The position numbers were made by a program, and so were the translations under genes. The notes beneath the pieces are model-generated. The model saw only the letters and a list, made by a program, of their open reading frames with translations, was not told where the DNA came from and did not search any database. A DNA stretch of 64,000 nucleotides, taken from assembly GCA_003117195.1 (NCBI GenBank), contig BDSI01000005.1, positions 294,857 through 358,856 of the forward strand, given 5' to 3'. The DNA is from Eudorina sp. 2006-703-Eu-15 (lineage: Eukaryota; Chlorophyta; Chlorophyceae; Chlamydomonadales; Volvocaceae). Shown piece after piece: positions 35,539 through 49,745 of the stretch; positions within the stretch are counted from its first letter, which is position 1, and each line of letters starts with the position of its first letter.

Positions 35539-35730
35539 CCTGAAGTGGAAGTAGCTAGTATATGTAGCGAGACGGATGGAAGGTCCGTCGAAGCGAAACC
35601 GGTTGTAACCTAGCTGTCGAGTATGGATAGACCCGTCGATCCGCCGGCTATCCGTTTGGTATCTTTGGTTAGTCGTTGAAGGGCCCGAGTGTCCGAGGGC
35701 CCCTCCTGGAGTGTGTACGACATGGAACGC

Positions 35731-35737
35731 TATTTAA
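35731..35737 (+). promoter_or_regulatory. TATA-like box inside the gypsy leader
   Basis: TATTTAA, about 260 bp before the first ATG of the extra ORF. Inferred from sequence only. Confidence 0.25.
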
Positions 35738-35994
35738 GTGGCCCCCAGGCCATTCCGGACGATAATCCTTGATTCCCCTTGACTCTCAGACAACCAAGCT
35801 TGTAACTGTTAAGTGTTACACCCGAGGCCCCTTGTCCCCAGTACCGGAGCACTTCCACCCTTCTACATTGGATCGAGACCGTTCGATTCTGCCTAAGGTA
35901 CCCAGCCCGAGGTCACCCGAGAAGCCCGAGATTTCCCCAAGTCAACCTGCAACGAAGCCCTCGAGTATCGAACCCGAGACCTTCGCGTTTTGAG

Positions 35995-37129
35995 ATGTCA
36001 ACCTCAACAATGTCCAAGCAGGTACTTGTTCAAGATTAAATTGATCAAGACCTAAGTCCGAGACCTCAAAAAAAAAAAAAATTTTTTTTAAGTCCGAGCT
36101 CCAAGTCACTTGTACGGGTCCTGTGTGCCGTAGGCGCCCAAGTCCCTGCCCGAGAACCTTGACGACCTGAGCCCGTCCCTGGAAGGTCTCATCGCGGCCT
36201 ACGACGAGGCTATCCGAACCACCAAGCGTCTCAGCCCTGTCCGGCCTGCCCTTCGGGATGCGGTCTACAAGCTGCTTTTTGCGCTGTCCAGCGCCGCGGA
36301 GCACCTCAGGAGCACGCTGAACGCTTGCTGCCGTAAGCCTACGTTCCGAAGCTTCAAGCCGGCCCTCACCAAAGAGGAAAAGGAGGCCCTCACGACCTTC
36401 GCTGAATCCAAGACCCTGACGGACGAGACTAAGGATCAGTTCAAGTTGCTGCTGTCGATCGCCGATGGTGACATCTCAAGCTACCCTCTGTTCAATGCGT
36501 TCATCACCAAGACCCGCGAGGCGGTTGACAACATCCAAGACGTCTACACCTTGATCAACGAGGCCCTCCTGACCGAGCTGGTTAGCTTCAACACGGCCTA
36601 CGGCGCCTTGGAGCGCTACACCGAGGTCGAGACCCCAGACGTTTCACCCTACAGGCCCACCCCGTACCACCTGCTGGCCCAAGAGCGCGACGAACTCAAG
36701 AAGCAGCTGGCCAAGTACGAGGATGATTACGAGACCCTCAAGACCCAGCTGAGCATGCACGTCGAGCTCATTAGCACCAAGGACCAAGAGCTTCACAGCC
36801 TGCAGGAGAAGGACCAAGAGCGGCACAGCAAGTACGTCGCTCAGAACCGGGAGCTGGAGCGGACCAAGCAGGAGTTGGCCGAGTTGAGGCGCATCCCATT
36901 GGCCGAGCAAATCTCCACTTTGCTGGCTGCGCACTACGGTACCCAGCCCTCCGGCAGCAACCCGTACAAGCGCCCGGGCCCGGAGCCCATCTTCAGCTCG
37001 CCGCAGCGCCAGCGCGTGTCGGCGGCTGACGCCAAGTCCCAGTCCAGGCCCGAGTCCCGGTCCGAGAAGAACCAGCCGTCGCGGGCTAGCCTGCCGGCGG
37101 CCGGAACCAAGCCGTCCAAGGAGCTGTAG
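35995..37129 (+). CDS. Extra gypsy ORF upstream of gag (coiled-coil protein), probably spliced
   Basis: An open frame runs from 36134 (just after TAG at 36131-36133) to TAG at 37127-37129 and has no early ATG. Upstream, ATG at 35995 begins nine codons ending in CAG, followed by donor GTACTT at 36022. CCGTAG at 36128-36133 can act as acceptor, joining phase 0 to the long frame. This gives 1023 coding nt (340 aa) with a 112-nt intron that contains an A-run/T-run. The protein has a helical N-terminal half, then a heptad-like stretch (ERDELKKQLAKYEDDYETLK, LQEKDQERHSKY, RTKQELAELRR), then a basic Ser/Pro-rich tail. It could be a structural or gag-like protein. I know no certain homologue. Confidence 0.6.
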
Positions 37130-37177
37130 TTTGCGAGTGGCGGTGGTTGTTGTCGAGGGTTCCTCTGAATTGTAACA

Positions 37178-38305
37178 ATGGAGGAACAACAAACGCCCCG
37201 CTCTGAGCATGCTGAGTCTCACCCACTTGCACCTGTCCAAGACCCAGCCGTGCGTAGCTTGGTGCAAGAGTTGATGCGTGAAGCCATGCCTGAGATAGTG
37301 CGTCACGTTCAGCAAACGCTGCAGTCCCCCATCAACTCTGCAGCTGAACAAGCTTCCCAAGCCGCACACCAAGCCGCTAGCGCCGCTGCCCACCAAGTTG
37401 TGCAGCACGCAGCCGCCGTCGCGCAGCAGCAAGCCGCCGCCGTTTCCCACCACACGGCGCAGCAAGTAGCCCAGCAAACTGCCTACGCGACCGCGCACCA
37501 AGCCCCGTTGCAAGCCCTGGTCATGAAAGATGTGCTCAAGCACCTGCGCCCGCCCAATTTTTCCGGTGAAAGCAAGAAGGGTGAGCTGCGTTGGGACGAG
37601 TTCATCTACCGGGCGAACAACTACTTCGATGCCCTAGGCCTCAACGACACCAGCCGCATGACCGCCATGGCGCAGATGCTCACGGGTGACGCTAATTTGT
37701 ACTGGCGTACCCACATCGAGGGCAAGGTGTTCGTGTACCCAGACGCCACGGCCAACCTGGCCCAGAAGTTCACAGACCACCTTGCCGCCGACAAGGCCCG
37801 AGCCAAGCTGCGCAAGGTCGTGTACAAGGGGTCGGTCTCCGCGTTGGTCACGCAGATCGACCGGCTGTGCCTGCACATCCCCAACATCGCAGAGTCCGAG
37901 AAGAAGGAGCGCCTCATCGCGGCGCTGCCGACCGAGGTCCGCGTTGCCTTGGCTGTGCAGGTGGCCAAGCCCGACCAGCTCACCTACAGCGAGCTGTGCG
38001 ACAAGGCAGAGAGCATTGACCACGCCATCAAGAGCGCTGGCGCGCCGTCTCGCCAAGGCGGTGCCTCCACGTCCAAGGACACCAGCGCCATGGAGGTCAA
38101 CGCCCTCAACCCAAGCAAGTTCGTGCCCAAGAAGGGCAAGAACGGCCCGCCGCCCAAGCCCAAAACCGATACCTCCGCGCCGCCCAAGCTCCAGAAGCTG
38201 TCGGCCGAGGAGAAGGCGAAGCTCATGGAGAGCGGCCTCTGCTTCCGGTGCCGCACCGGCAAGCACAAGGCGATCGAGTGCCCGCTCCGAAAAAACGAGA
38301 AGTAA
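37178..38305 (+). CDS. gag: Gag polyprotein of the gypsy element, 375 aa
   Basis: ATG at 37178, TAA at 38303-38305. An Ala/Gln/His-rich N-terminal segment (about 60-120) is followed by a Ty3-type capsid region: FSGESKKGELRWDEFIYRAN, then LTGDANLYWR, then LIAALPTEVRVAL. Near the C-terminus LCFRCRTGKHKAIEC is a perfect CX2CX4HX4C zinc knuckle that would bind the genomic RNA. Gag would assemble cytoplasmic particles. The last codons form a slippery site followed by a hairpin (separate entry), so a fraction of ribosomes should continue in the -1 frame. Confidence 0.92.
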   Translation: MEEQQTPRSEHAESHPLAPVQDPAVRSLVQELMREAMPEIVRHVQQTLQSPINSAAEQASQAAHQAASAAAHQVVQHAAAVAQQQAAAVSHHTAQQVAQQTAYATAHQAPLQALVMKDVLKHLRPPNFSGESKKGELRWDEFIYRANNYFDALGLNDTSRMTAMAQMLTGDANLYWRTHIEGKVFVYPDATANLAQKFTDHLAADKARAKLRKVVYKGSVSALVTQIDRLCLHIPNIAESEKKERLIAALPTEVRVALAVQVAKPDQLTYSELCDKAESIDHAIKSAGAPSRQGGASTSKDTSAMEVNALNPSKFVPKKGKNGPPPKPKTDTSAPPKLQKLSAEEKAKLMESGLCFRCRTGKHKAIECPLRKNEK

Positions 38306-38338
38306 ACCTAGGGGCCCTTGCCTCTGAACCCCTAGGTT
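38290..38338 (+). promoter_or_regulatory. Predicted -1 programmed ribosomal frameshift signal
   Basis: In the gag frame the heptamer A AAA AAC lies at 38290-38296. After an 8-nt spacer comes a perfect 10-bp stem: AACCTAGGGG at 38305-38314 with CCCCTAGGTT at 38329-38338, loop of 14 nt. The gag stop TAA lies in the spacer and stem base. The -1 frame is open for 44 codons, to TAG at 38428-38430. Confidence 0.7.
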
Positions 38339-38494
38339 CGTCTGTTCCAAGCCCTGTCCAAGAAACCACCAGGAACACCCCAGAGGAACCCGAGAACCCC
38401 AGGAACCCAGTACATCCCCTGTGCCCCTAGCCGAGCCCCAGACCCCGGAACCCGTAGCCCCAGCCCCGGATTCCCAGGCCCAAGATGCTCATGA

Positions 38495-41400
38495 GCCCCA
38501 GAACCAGAGCTTTTCTTAGCAGCCGTGCATCTGGACGCAGGTGCCCAGCAGCTGCTTTTCGCCGGAACAGTTTGCGGCCGCCGAGCGCTCATCCTTGTGG
38601 ATGGCGGCGCAACCGGTGATTTTGTCAGCACCAAGTGGCTCGCTCGGAAGGACCTCAAGGCGGCCAAGGCTGTGCCTGACCTTCGGGTCAAGCTAGCCAA
38701 CGGACAGTACCAAGATTGCCCCCATGTGTTGCCCCACGTACCCGTCTGCCTCAAGTCGCACAAGAGCCGTGTTACCCTTACGGCCACTGACCTTGGCGAT
38801 TTTGACGTGGTACTCGGCAAACCCTGGCTCAAGCGATTCAACCCCCAGATCGATTGGCAAAAGAACACGCTCACGCTTTCCCAAGGCGCCAAAACGCTGG
38901 TCCTGCACTCGGACCCGCCCACGGCCATGCAAGAGCGTAAACCCAAGCTGCTGTCCGCCCTCCAGTTCAAGCGCCTGGTCCGAGCCACACGGTCGTACAA
39001 CCTTTGCGTCGTACGCGAGGTTGACACCCCGGAAGGGTCCAAGCCCGCAGTCGACATGTCGCCTGTACTTAACCAGTTTCCGGATGTGTTCACTGAACCC
39101 AAGGGGATGCCACCGCAGCGTGCGGTGGACCACAAGATCGAGCTCAATACCCATGAGCCGATGAGTCGGAACTCGTACCGCATGTCGCAAGAAGAGTTGG
39201 CCGAGCTCAAATCCCAGATCACCAAGTTGCTGGACCAAGGTCATATCCGGCCCAGCGTCTCTCCCTACGGTGCCCCAGTCCTCTTCGCGTCCAAGAAGGA
39301 TGGTGGTTTGCGTATGTGCATCGATTACCGCGCCCTTAACAAGGCCACGGTGCGCAACGTTTACCCCCTGCCACGCATAGACGAATTGCTGGACCGCCTC
39401 CACGGCGCTAAAGTGTTCAGCAAGATCGATCTCCAGTCCGGTTATCACCAGATCCGAGTTTCGGAGGAGGACATTCCCAAGACCGCGATCAACACGCGTT
39501 ACGGGCACTTCGAGTTCACGGTCATGCCGTTCGGGCTAACCAATGCCCCAGCCACCTTCCAACGGCTGATGAACGACATCTTCCGTCCGTTCCTGGACCA
39601 GTTTGTACTGGTGTACCTCGACGACATCCTGATCTACTCCAAGACCACTGAGGAGCACGCAGACCACTTGGAACAAGTGCTGAAGCTGTTGCGAGAACAC
39701 AAGTTGTACGCTAAAGCATCCAAGTGTGCCTTCGGTGTCACCGAGATCGACTTCTTGGGTCACGTCGTGAGCGCTGATGGCATCACTGCTGACCCTCGCA
39801 AGCTCGATGCGGTCTCCAAATGGCCGCAGCCCAAGACCATCACGGATTTGCGCTCGTTTTTGGGACTTGCGCAGTACTACCGCCGAATGGTTAAGGGATT
39901 CGCTCACCTTGCTACGCCCCTGACCAATCTGCTCGCCGGCCACACTGGCAAAGGCACCAAGCAGTTGATCACGGGTTGGGACGACGATTGCACCAAGGCC
40001 TTTCAAGCCATCAAGGACGCACTTACGAGTGCGCCCGTCGTCGCCCCGCCGGACGCCAATTTGCCTTTCACGGTTACCACGGACGCGTCAGATTACGCGA
40101 CCGGTGGCGTCCTGTCCCAGGTCCAAGACGGCACAGAACGAGTCATCGCATACGAGAGCCGCAAGCTCACTCCCACCGAGTGTCGGTACGCCGCGCACGA
40201 TCGGGAGATGATGGCAGTTGTGCACTGCCTCCGTGTGTGGTGGCACCATCTCAAGGGTCCGCACCCAGTCACTATCTGGACGGACAACTCTGCCGTATCC
40301 AAGTTCAAGACGCAGCCGCTGCTCAATCGCAGACAGGCTCGTTGGCTGATGGAGTTGGAGGAATTCAACTACGTCATCGAGCACAAACCTGGCAAGACCA
40401 ACGTCGTGGCTGATGCGATTAGTCGCCGGCCCGATTTCCGAGCCGCGGCCCTGACTATTACAGTCGCCGCACCCAAGGAGGACTTGGCCCACACGATCAA
40501 GGCGGGTTTCCGCAAGGATGCTGAATACATGCAGCTCCGCCTTCAGGCCATGTCCAATCCCGAGTCGCCGTACAAGCTGTACAACGGGCTGCTCTACTTC
40601 GAGCCCCCAGGTGCCCTGCGTGCACGCTTGGTGATTCCAGATATCCCAGGTCTACGCGCCAAGTTGCTACACGAGGCGCATGACATTCCTCTGGCTGGCC
40701 ATCTTGGCCGTGACAAGACCGTGGCCCGCCTGAGCCGCGCTTTTCACTGGCCGCGCATGGACCATGATGTTCGACGCTACATCGACACATGCCCGTCCTG
40801 CCAGCGTATGAAACCCAGGCATGGCAAGGTGCCGGGCAAAGCCCAACCGCTGCCGATCCCCGAGAGACCGTGGCAGTCCATTTCGATGGATCTGATCACG
40901 CAACTGCCCAAGTCACACCGAGGCGATGACGCAATTGCTGTGTTCGTCGATCGGCTGAGCAAGATGATTCGGCTGATCCCTTGCAAGACGGACATCACGG
41001 CCGAGTACCTGGCCGAGGTGGCGCATGATTGGATATTCACCATGTTTGGCCACCCCGACAGCATTGTGTCTGACCGAGATCCCAAGTTCACAAGCACCTA
41101 CTGGCAGACTCTGTTCTCCTTGTCGGGTACAGAGCTGGCCATGTCCACGGCGAACCACCCACAGACAGATGGGCAGACCGAGCGTGCGAATCGCACCTTG
41201 GAGGAGATGCTTCGGCACTATGTGGACGCCACCCAGAACAACTGGTGTGACCTCCTCTCCTCACTCGAGTTTGCCTACAACTCGTCTGTCCAGGCATCGA
41301 CGGGGTACTCACCCTTCCGTCTGGTGCTTGGCTTTGAGCCCAAGACCCCACTGTCACTGCTGGAATCTCACCCGAACTGGGAGCCAGCGAACGTGGCAGT

Positions 41401-42013
41401 CACCGACTTCATGCTTGCCCAAGAACATGCCCTAGCAATCGCAAAGGCACACGTGCGCGCCGCGCAAACGCGACAGGCCCGCCACGTGAACATCAAGCGC
41501 AAGGACGTACGCTACAAGCCGGGTGACAAGGTTCTGCTGACAACCGCAAACCTGCGCCTGCTGACGCAAACGTCCCGGACCAAGTTCAACCCGCGGTACA
41601 TCGGTCCTCTCGAGGTCGAGTCAGTGGTGTCCCGCAATGCGATCAACCTCAAGTTGCCGGCCCATATGCGGATCCACCCAGTTGTGAACATCAGTCAGGT
41701 ACGCCCGTATCTGTCTGAGCCCAAATTCCCGCCCAGAGACAAGGACTCAGGCTCCACCGAGCCGATCATCAACGACACCGGCGACCTGTTCTACGAGGTG
41801 GAAGCCATTCTCAAGCGCAACATCACCCCGATCACGAACAAGGTCTCCTATCTGGTCAAGTTCAAGGGATACGACGTTCACGAGAACCTCTACATCGACG
41901 AGGCGACCCTGCGCGCTGATGTGCCAGAGCTTGTCGCCCAGTTTGAGAAGGAGAACCCCAGGCCCGCGCAGGCCGTCAAGACCCGCGCCAACGTGCGCTC
42001 AAAAAAGAGCTAA
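38495..42013 (+). CDS. pol: Pol polyprotein: protease, reverse transcriptase, RNase H, integrase, chromodomain
   Basis: The frame is open from 38495, just after TGA 38492-38494, to TAA at 42011-42013. There is no ATG before the protease, so expression must be by recoding or splicing. From a GTG at 38525, residues are: retropepsin about 1-115 ([11 protein letters not shown], with Gly where Ser/Thr is usual after the catalytic Asp); reverse transcriptase about 215-480 ([23 protein letters not shown]); RNase H from about 519 ([10 protein letters not shown]); integrase HHCC zinc region about 717-761, DDE triad near 788, 850 and 886 ([17 protein letters not shown]); chromodomain about 1088-1145 ([19 protein letters not shown]). 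It copies element RNA into DNA and inserts it. The chromodomain probably guides integration toward modified chromatin. Confidence 0.95.
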   Translation, partial: APEPELFLAAVHLDAGAQQLLFAGTVCGRRALILVDGGATGDFVSTKWLARKDLKAAKAVPDLRVKLANGQYQDCPHVLPHVPVCLKSHKSRVTLTATDLGDFDVVLGKPWLKRFNPQIDWQKNTLTLSQGAKTLVLHSDPPTAMQERKPKLLSALQFKRLVRATRSYNLCVVREVDTPEGSKPAVDMSPVLNQFPDVFTEPKGMPPQRAVDHKIELNTHEPMSRNSYRMSQEELAELKSQITKLLDQGHIRPSVSPYGAPVLFASKKDGGLRMCIDYRALNKATVRNVYPLPRIDELLDRLHGAKVFSKIDLQSGYHQIRVSEEDIPKTAINTRYGHFEFTVMPFGLTNAPATFQRLMNDIFRPFLDQFVLVYLDDILIYSKTTEEHADHLEQVLKLLREHKLYAKASKCAFGVTEIDFLGHVVSADGITADPRKLDAVSKWPQPKTITDLRSFLGLAQYYRRMVKGFAHLATPLTNLLAGHTGKGTKQLITGWDDDCTKAFQAIKDALTSAPVVAPPDANLPFTVTTDASDYATGGVLSQVQDGTERVIAYESRKLTPTECRYAAHDREMMAVVHCLRVWWHHLKGPHPVTIWTDNSAVSKFKTQPLLNRRQARWLMELEEFNYVIEHKPGKTNVVADAISRRPDFRAAALTITVAAPKEDLAHTIKAGFRKDAEYMQLRLQAMSNPESPYKLYNGLLYFEPPGALRARLVIPDIPGLRAKLLHEAHDIPLAGHLGRDKTVARLSRAFHWPRMDHDVRRYIDTCPSCQRMKPRHGKVPGKAQPLPIPERPWQSISMDLITQLPKSHRGDDAIAVFVDRLSKMIRLIPCKTDITAEYLAEVAHDWIFTMFGHPDSIVSDRDPKFTSTYWQTLFSLSGTELAMSTANHPQTDGQTERANRTLEEMLRHYVDATQNNWCDLLSSLEFAYNSSVQASTGYSPFRLVLGFEPKTPLSLLESHPNWEPANVAVTDFMLAQEHALAIAKAHVRAAQTRQARHVNIKRKDVRYKPGDKVLLTTANLRLLTQTSRTKFNPRYIGPLEVESVVSRNAINLKLPAHMRIHPVVNISQVRPYLSEPKFPPRDKDSGSTEPIINDTGDLFYEVEAILKRNITPITNKVSYLVKFKGYDVHENLYIDEATLRADVPELVAQFEKENPRPAQAVKTRANVRSKKS

Positions 42014-42128
42014 ATTAGGATATCATGCGAATGCGAGCGCGATCCTAGGTGTCTACCGTGTCATCTTGCCTGCTGCCGTTGTGTGTTGCTGATCTGTGTG
42101 TGTCAGTTGCGAGGACGCAACCCTTCGT

Positions 42129-42141
42129 AGAGGGGGGATGG
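42129..42141 (+). promoter_or_regulatory. Polypurine tract of the gypsy element
   Basis: AGAGGGGGGATGG directly precedes the 3' terminal repeat. It is the expected primer for plus-strand DNA synthesis and fixes the repeat start at 42142. Confidence 0.75.
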
Positions 42142-42258
42142 TGTAGCAGGATGCTATCAAAATAGGTATTGTTCTGCGATCGCTTCGTGCGGGGATCGAT
42201 CCCGCGACCTTTGAACCGTGACTTTGTTACCTTAACGCTTCCGCAAGCAACCCGATGT
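42142..42258 (+). repeat. 3' terminal repeat of the gypsy element
   Basis: Same 117-bp sequence as 35422-35538 apart from one base, exactly 6720 bp downstream. Confidence 0.85.
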
Positions 42259-42734
42259 AGTGCGGCACATACATCGCAACCCGTACGAACCGTACGTACG
42301 GTTAACTCACTTGGAACATGGGCAGCTTCCTGTAATTGTTCAAGACGACACGAGAGAAATTGAGCTTGACGTGCGCCGCCAATATGATCTGCGATCAGCG
42401 GCCGCGAGCAGGTGTGTCCATACCAGCTTACCAGGTCCATAGCAGGTGTGTCCATAACAACGTGTGTCCATACCAAGGGTGACTCGCGAGCCCCCGTGGC
42501 CCTCCAAGCCTACGGGCCACCGCTGGATAAGTGACCCCGCCTTGGTTGGGGTGGTGGTTCGCTAATAGGGGGGCCCTAGTGGCTAACTCCCCCTGAGCGG
42601 GCTTTATCCCTTGCCATGGTTGGTTCTCAGGAACGGGGTGGTTCCCTGGTAGTGTGGGCCCGGGGAGTGTTTCGGTGCACTTGGGGAGCCTGTCCGGAGC
42701 GCCATGGTGGCGTTAGTTCGTTTAGGCAGTGTAT

Positions 42735-42806
42735 GGTGAGGAAGCCTCGGCTGTCGCCGTGGGCTGTCACCGATGACCCGCGGGGTCCGCTGTAACATCC
42801 TAATAA
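42735..42806 (+). repeat. Dispersed repeat family R1
   Basis: Core GGCTGTCACCGATGACCC, CGGGGTCCGCTGTAACATCC, then TAATAAC. Near-identical at 43237-43310; shorter copies at 58757-58806 and, inverted, at 47671-47710. The constant end followed by a variable A/T tail is typical of a retroposon 3' end. Confidence 0.8.
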
Positions 42807-43236
42807 CAAAAAGGGCCCCGGCGGCTGGAAGATCTGTATGTTCGGTTTCGTTTATTCCGGCGCTGTTCCGGGGCTGGTCGTCACATGAACGTCAACTCCA
42901 ACATTGTGTACATTGTGTGCATCGCAACCCCCCGGGGGCTTCCGGCGACTGAGCCCATGTCGAGTAAAACCTAGTAAAAGGGAATTCGGCCGTTCCCAGC
43001 TAATTATTTGCATCCTGACGGGTTGAGGTCCGGGGTTTTCACTCTGGCGGGTGTGGGTCCCTGCAGATTCATGCAACCCTGCTCGCTGGGTCGTGACGCG
43101 CGCGTCCTGCCGTACAGGCCAAGAGCTCTCGGTGACTCACCTTCCCGCACACAAAGCCGAGATCCAGCAGTGGGTAGGCGACCGGGTCAAGGGAGGGGCC
43201 CACGATGGTTACGATCATTCCTCTGTACCAGCACGG

Positions 43237-43310
43237 GTGAGGAAGCCTCGGCTGTCGCCGGGGCTGTCACCGATGACCCTAGCGGGGTCCGCTGTAACAT
43301 CCTAATGATA
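43237..43310 (+). repeat. Dispersed repeat family R1
   Basis: Matches 42735-42806 with few differences. It ends TAATGATAAC exactly where homology to the kinase ectodomain relic (43311-43595) begins. Confidence 0.8.
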
Positions 43311-43595
43311 ACGGGTACCGCAATCGCTGCCCAGTCGGACTCCAGAAGGTAAACATCCCCCTGTATCCGAATAATTTGCACCAACGGATCTGCAAAAGCA
43401 GCTGCCAAGTCCGACCCGGTGCGGCAGTCGAGGGCCACTGATTCCTCGGTGCTGACCAAGCTCCTGCTGCTTGGCAGTGCATCTGGCAACGTTGTTCGCT
43501 CGACACCAAGCAAGGGGGGTGCCTAACTTCGCGAACAGCAAAATAAAGCATGGAAGCCGTGTCCAAAGTGAAAAGGATGACCCATGCATCTCCAT
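43311..43595 (-). pseudogene. Relic of a receptor-kinase ectodomain (signal peptide and first exon)
   Basis: On the minus strand ATG at 43595 opens a hydrophobic segment (LPCFILLFAKLG) like a signal peptide. A frame change near a C-run leads to SVALDCRTGSDLAAAFADP, then VQIIRIQGDVYLLESDW. This parallels MVECRSVSELAKAFADSS, IQIALVVEDIALSASDF in exon 1 of the receptor kinase at 50302. Homology stops at an R1 repeat. The frame break and missing downstream exons indicate a dead copy; a sequencing error in the C-run could explain the shift but not the truncation. Confidence 0.6.
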
Positions 43596-43918
43596 AAGTT
43601 ATGGAAGGTGGCGTAACCCTGTGGAACCTCTAATCCTCCCTTATGACAAAAAAATTAACAAGAGCCCGATTCCACGGGTGGTTCCGTGCTCTGCTCGTTT
43701 TGGGGTCCCCGTCCCATGACTTCCGCGTGCATGGGGACCCGTCCATAGATCGACAAACCCCAACAATCCTTCCGATAACGGCAAAACCCCCGTGCGCAGC
43801 GGGCGACCGGTGACAGCACTATATATCATTCTCGACACCCGGCCGCCCTCCTTGGAGATCCGCCGTTGCAATCGATCCGGGCACATGCACGAACTTCAGC
43901 CGGCCGACAACTGGATCC

Positions 43919-48656
<4,738 letters not shown>

Positions 48657-48927
48657 CTGGAAGTTGTTAGGCGGGAGGGAAAGAGGGGAAACACATTACT
48701 GCACGTGCGCCTTTGGAATGAATATACGAAAAGAAGGCACCAAACGGCGGTGAAGTGGGGCACAGGGTTATCAATACCCAAGGTGACTCAGCTTGCCTGC
48801 GGCTCCGTGCGAGTTGTGTTCACGCGTAGCGTTGGCGTCAGGCTGGGCCGAGCCAAAGCACCCGATATAGCTGCCAGGCGATTGCTGCCAAAGCAGGCCG
48901 TGAAGTAGGCTTCAAGCTACATCTCGC

Positions 48928-49224
48928 GTGATCCACGAACGTGTTATCGTCGGGGGTCGCATGTTGTTATCGGGGGGCAAATGTTGTTATCGGGGGCGAA
49001 GAGCTGTGCGTGCTGCCCAGGTTTTGCGGTCGGTTGTCAGTCAAACCGGCGACGAGGGGAATGCAACGGTTGTAAATGTAATGGACTATCTCGAAAGCCG
49101 GCAATTCTTACCGATGGTTCAAAGCGCACACGAGCTTGAGCGCCGCCAAGCCCGCTGGACAGCATTGGGTAAAATTCAAAATTCTCCAGCAGTTCTTAAC
49201 CACATAATTCTACCCCATGCTTGA
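48928..49224 (+). CDS. Hypothetical short ORF, unrecognised
   Basis: The frame has protein-like composition (QVLRSVVSQTGDEGNATVV, then VMDYLESRQFLPMVQSAHEL) with few low-complexity residues, unlike most spurious frames here. The nominal start is not ATG. No family recognised. It may be an exon remnant or chance. Confidence 0.25.
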   Translation: MIHERVIVGGRMLLSGGKCCYRGRRAVRAAQVLRSVVSQTGDEGNATVVNVMDYLESRQFLPMVQSAHELERRQARWTALGKIQNSPAVLNHIILPHA

Positions 49225-49254
49225 TGTTTATTGCAGTGATTTGTTTTATTGCAC

Positions 49255-49745
49255 TTTCGGACACCCTTTGAAAGAAAGCCCCTTTTGGTTTCGGACGAGC
49301 ATCCAAGACCTTTCCTTCCTTCTGAAGGAAAGCACAGCGTGACACCCGCAAAGCGTGACAACCTTTTGTGTAGACGTGAATGTCTAAGAGCTAGAAGTAG
49401 TCGTGCACATCATTTATGCAGTCGGGAACATCTTGCCGTGGCGGTCAAGAATTATTCTTGACTCTGGCTCGTTAGGGAAGCCACCGAATAGTATCCAATA
49501 TGGTGATGTTTAGGATGCCCGGAAGCAAAATGACGGAAAAGGCCAGTCGGGACCTGTTTGCTGAGGAGCTGTTTGCTGCTCGTGGCAAGCTTTAGGTTCA
49601 AGGGCCTTCGATCATTTTCTTATCCCATTACCACAACATGTAACGCCTGTGCCATTAGGAGTGCAAAATGCAGCCAATGGAGGATGCTCCGCTTTCAAAC
49701 ACCTGCTCGTCCCAAGGGGGCTTTTTTTAAAAGGGTGTCCGAAAA
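49255..49745. mobile_element. Foldback/MITE-like element with about 45-bp inverted repeats
   Basis: TTTCGGACACCCTTTGAAAG, AAAGCCCC, then GACGAGCA at 49255-49308 recurs inverted at 49701-49745 (TGCTCGTCCC, GGGGGC, TTTTAAAAGGGTGTCCGAAA). The 400-bp interior has no clear ORF. The imperfect arms fit an old non-autonomous DNA transposon or foldback element. Confidence 0.5.

Larger units (their letters stand above)
35422..42258 (+). mobile_element. Ty3/gypsy chromodomain (chromovirus-type) LTR retrotransposon
   Basis: Direct terminal repeats of 117 bp (35422-35538 and 42142-42258) differ at one base (35452 A versus 42172 T). Between them lie an extra coiled-coil ORF, gag with a zinc knuckle, and pol ordered protease, reverse transcriptase, RNase H, integrase, chromodomain, which is the Ty3/gypsy order. 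A purine-rich tract abuts the 3' repeat. The near-identical repeats and intact 1.1-kb and 3.5-kb ORFs point to a recent insertion. No matching target-site duplication was found (left flank GTGGC, right flank AGTGC), and I could not identify the primer-binding site. Confidence 0.93.
42259..43310. other. Non-coding, repeat-bearing flank of the gypsy element
   Basis: Contains GTGTGTCCATA tandem words at about 42410-42475, and two R1 repeats (separate entries). No gene recognised. Confidence 0.6.

Noticed and set aside
38306..38520. Simple intron joining gag to pol
   Set aside because: Donor GTAAAC at 38302 and acceptors near 38519 or 38522 do not give the pol frame.
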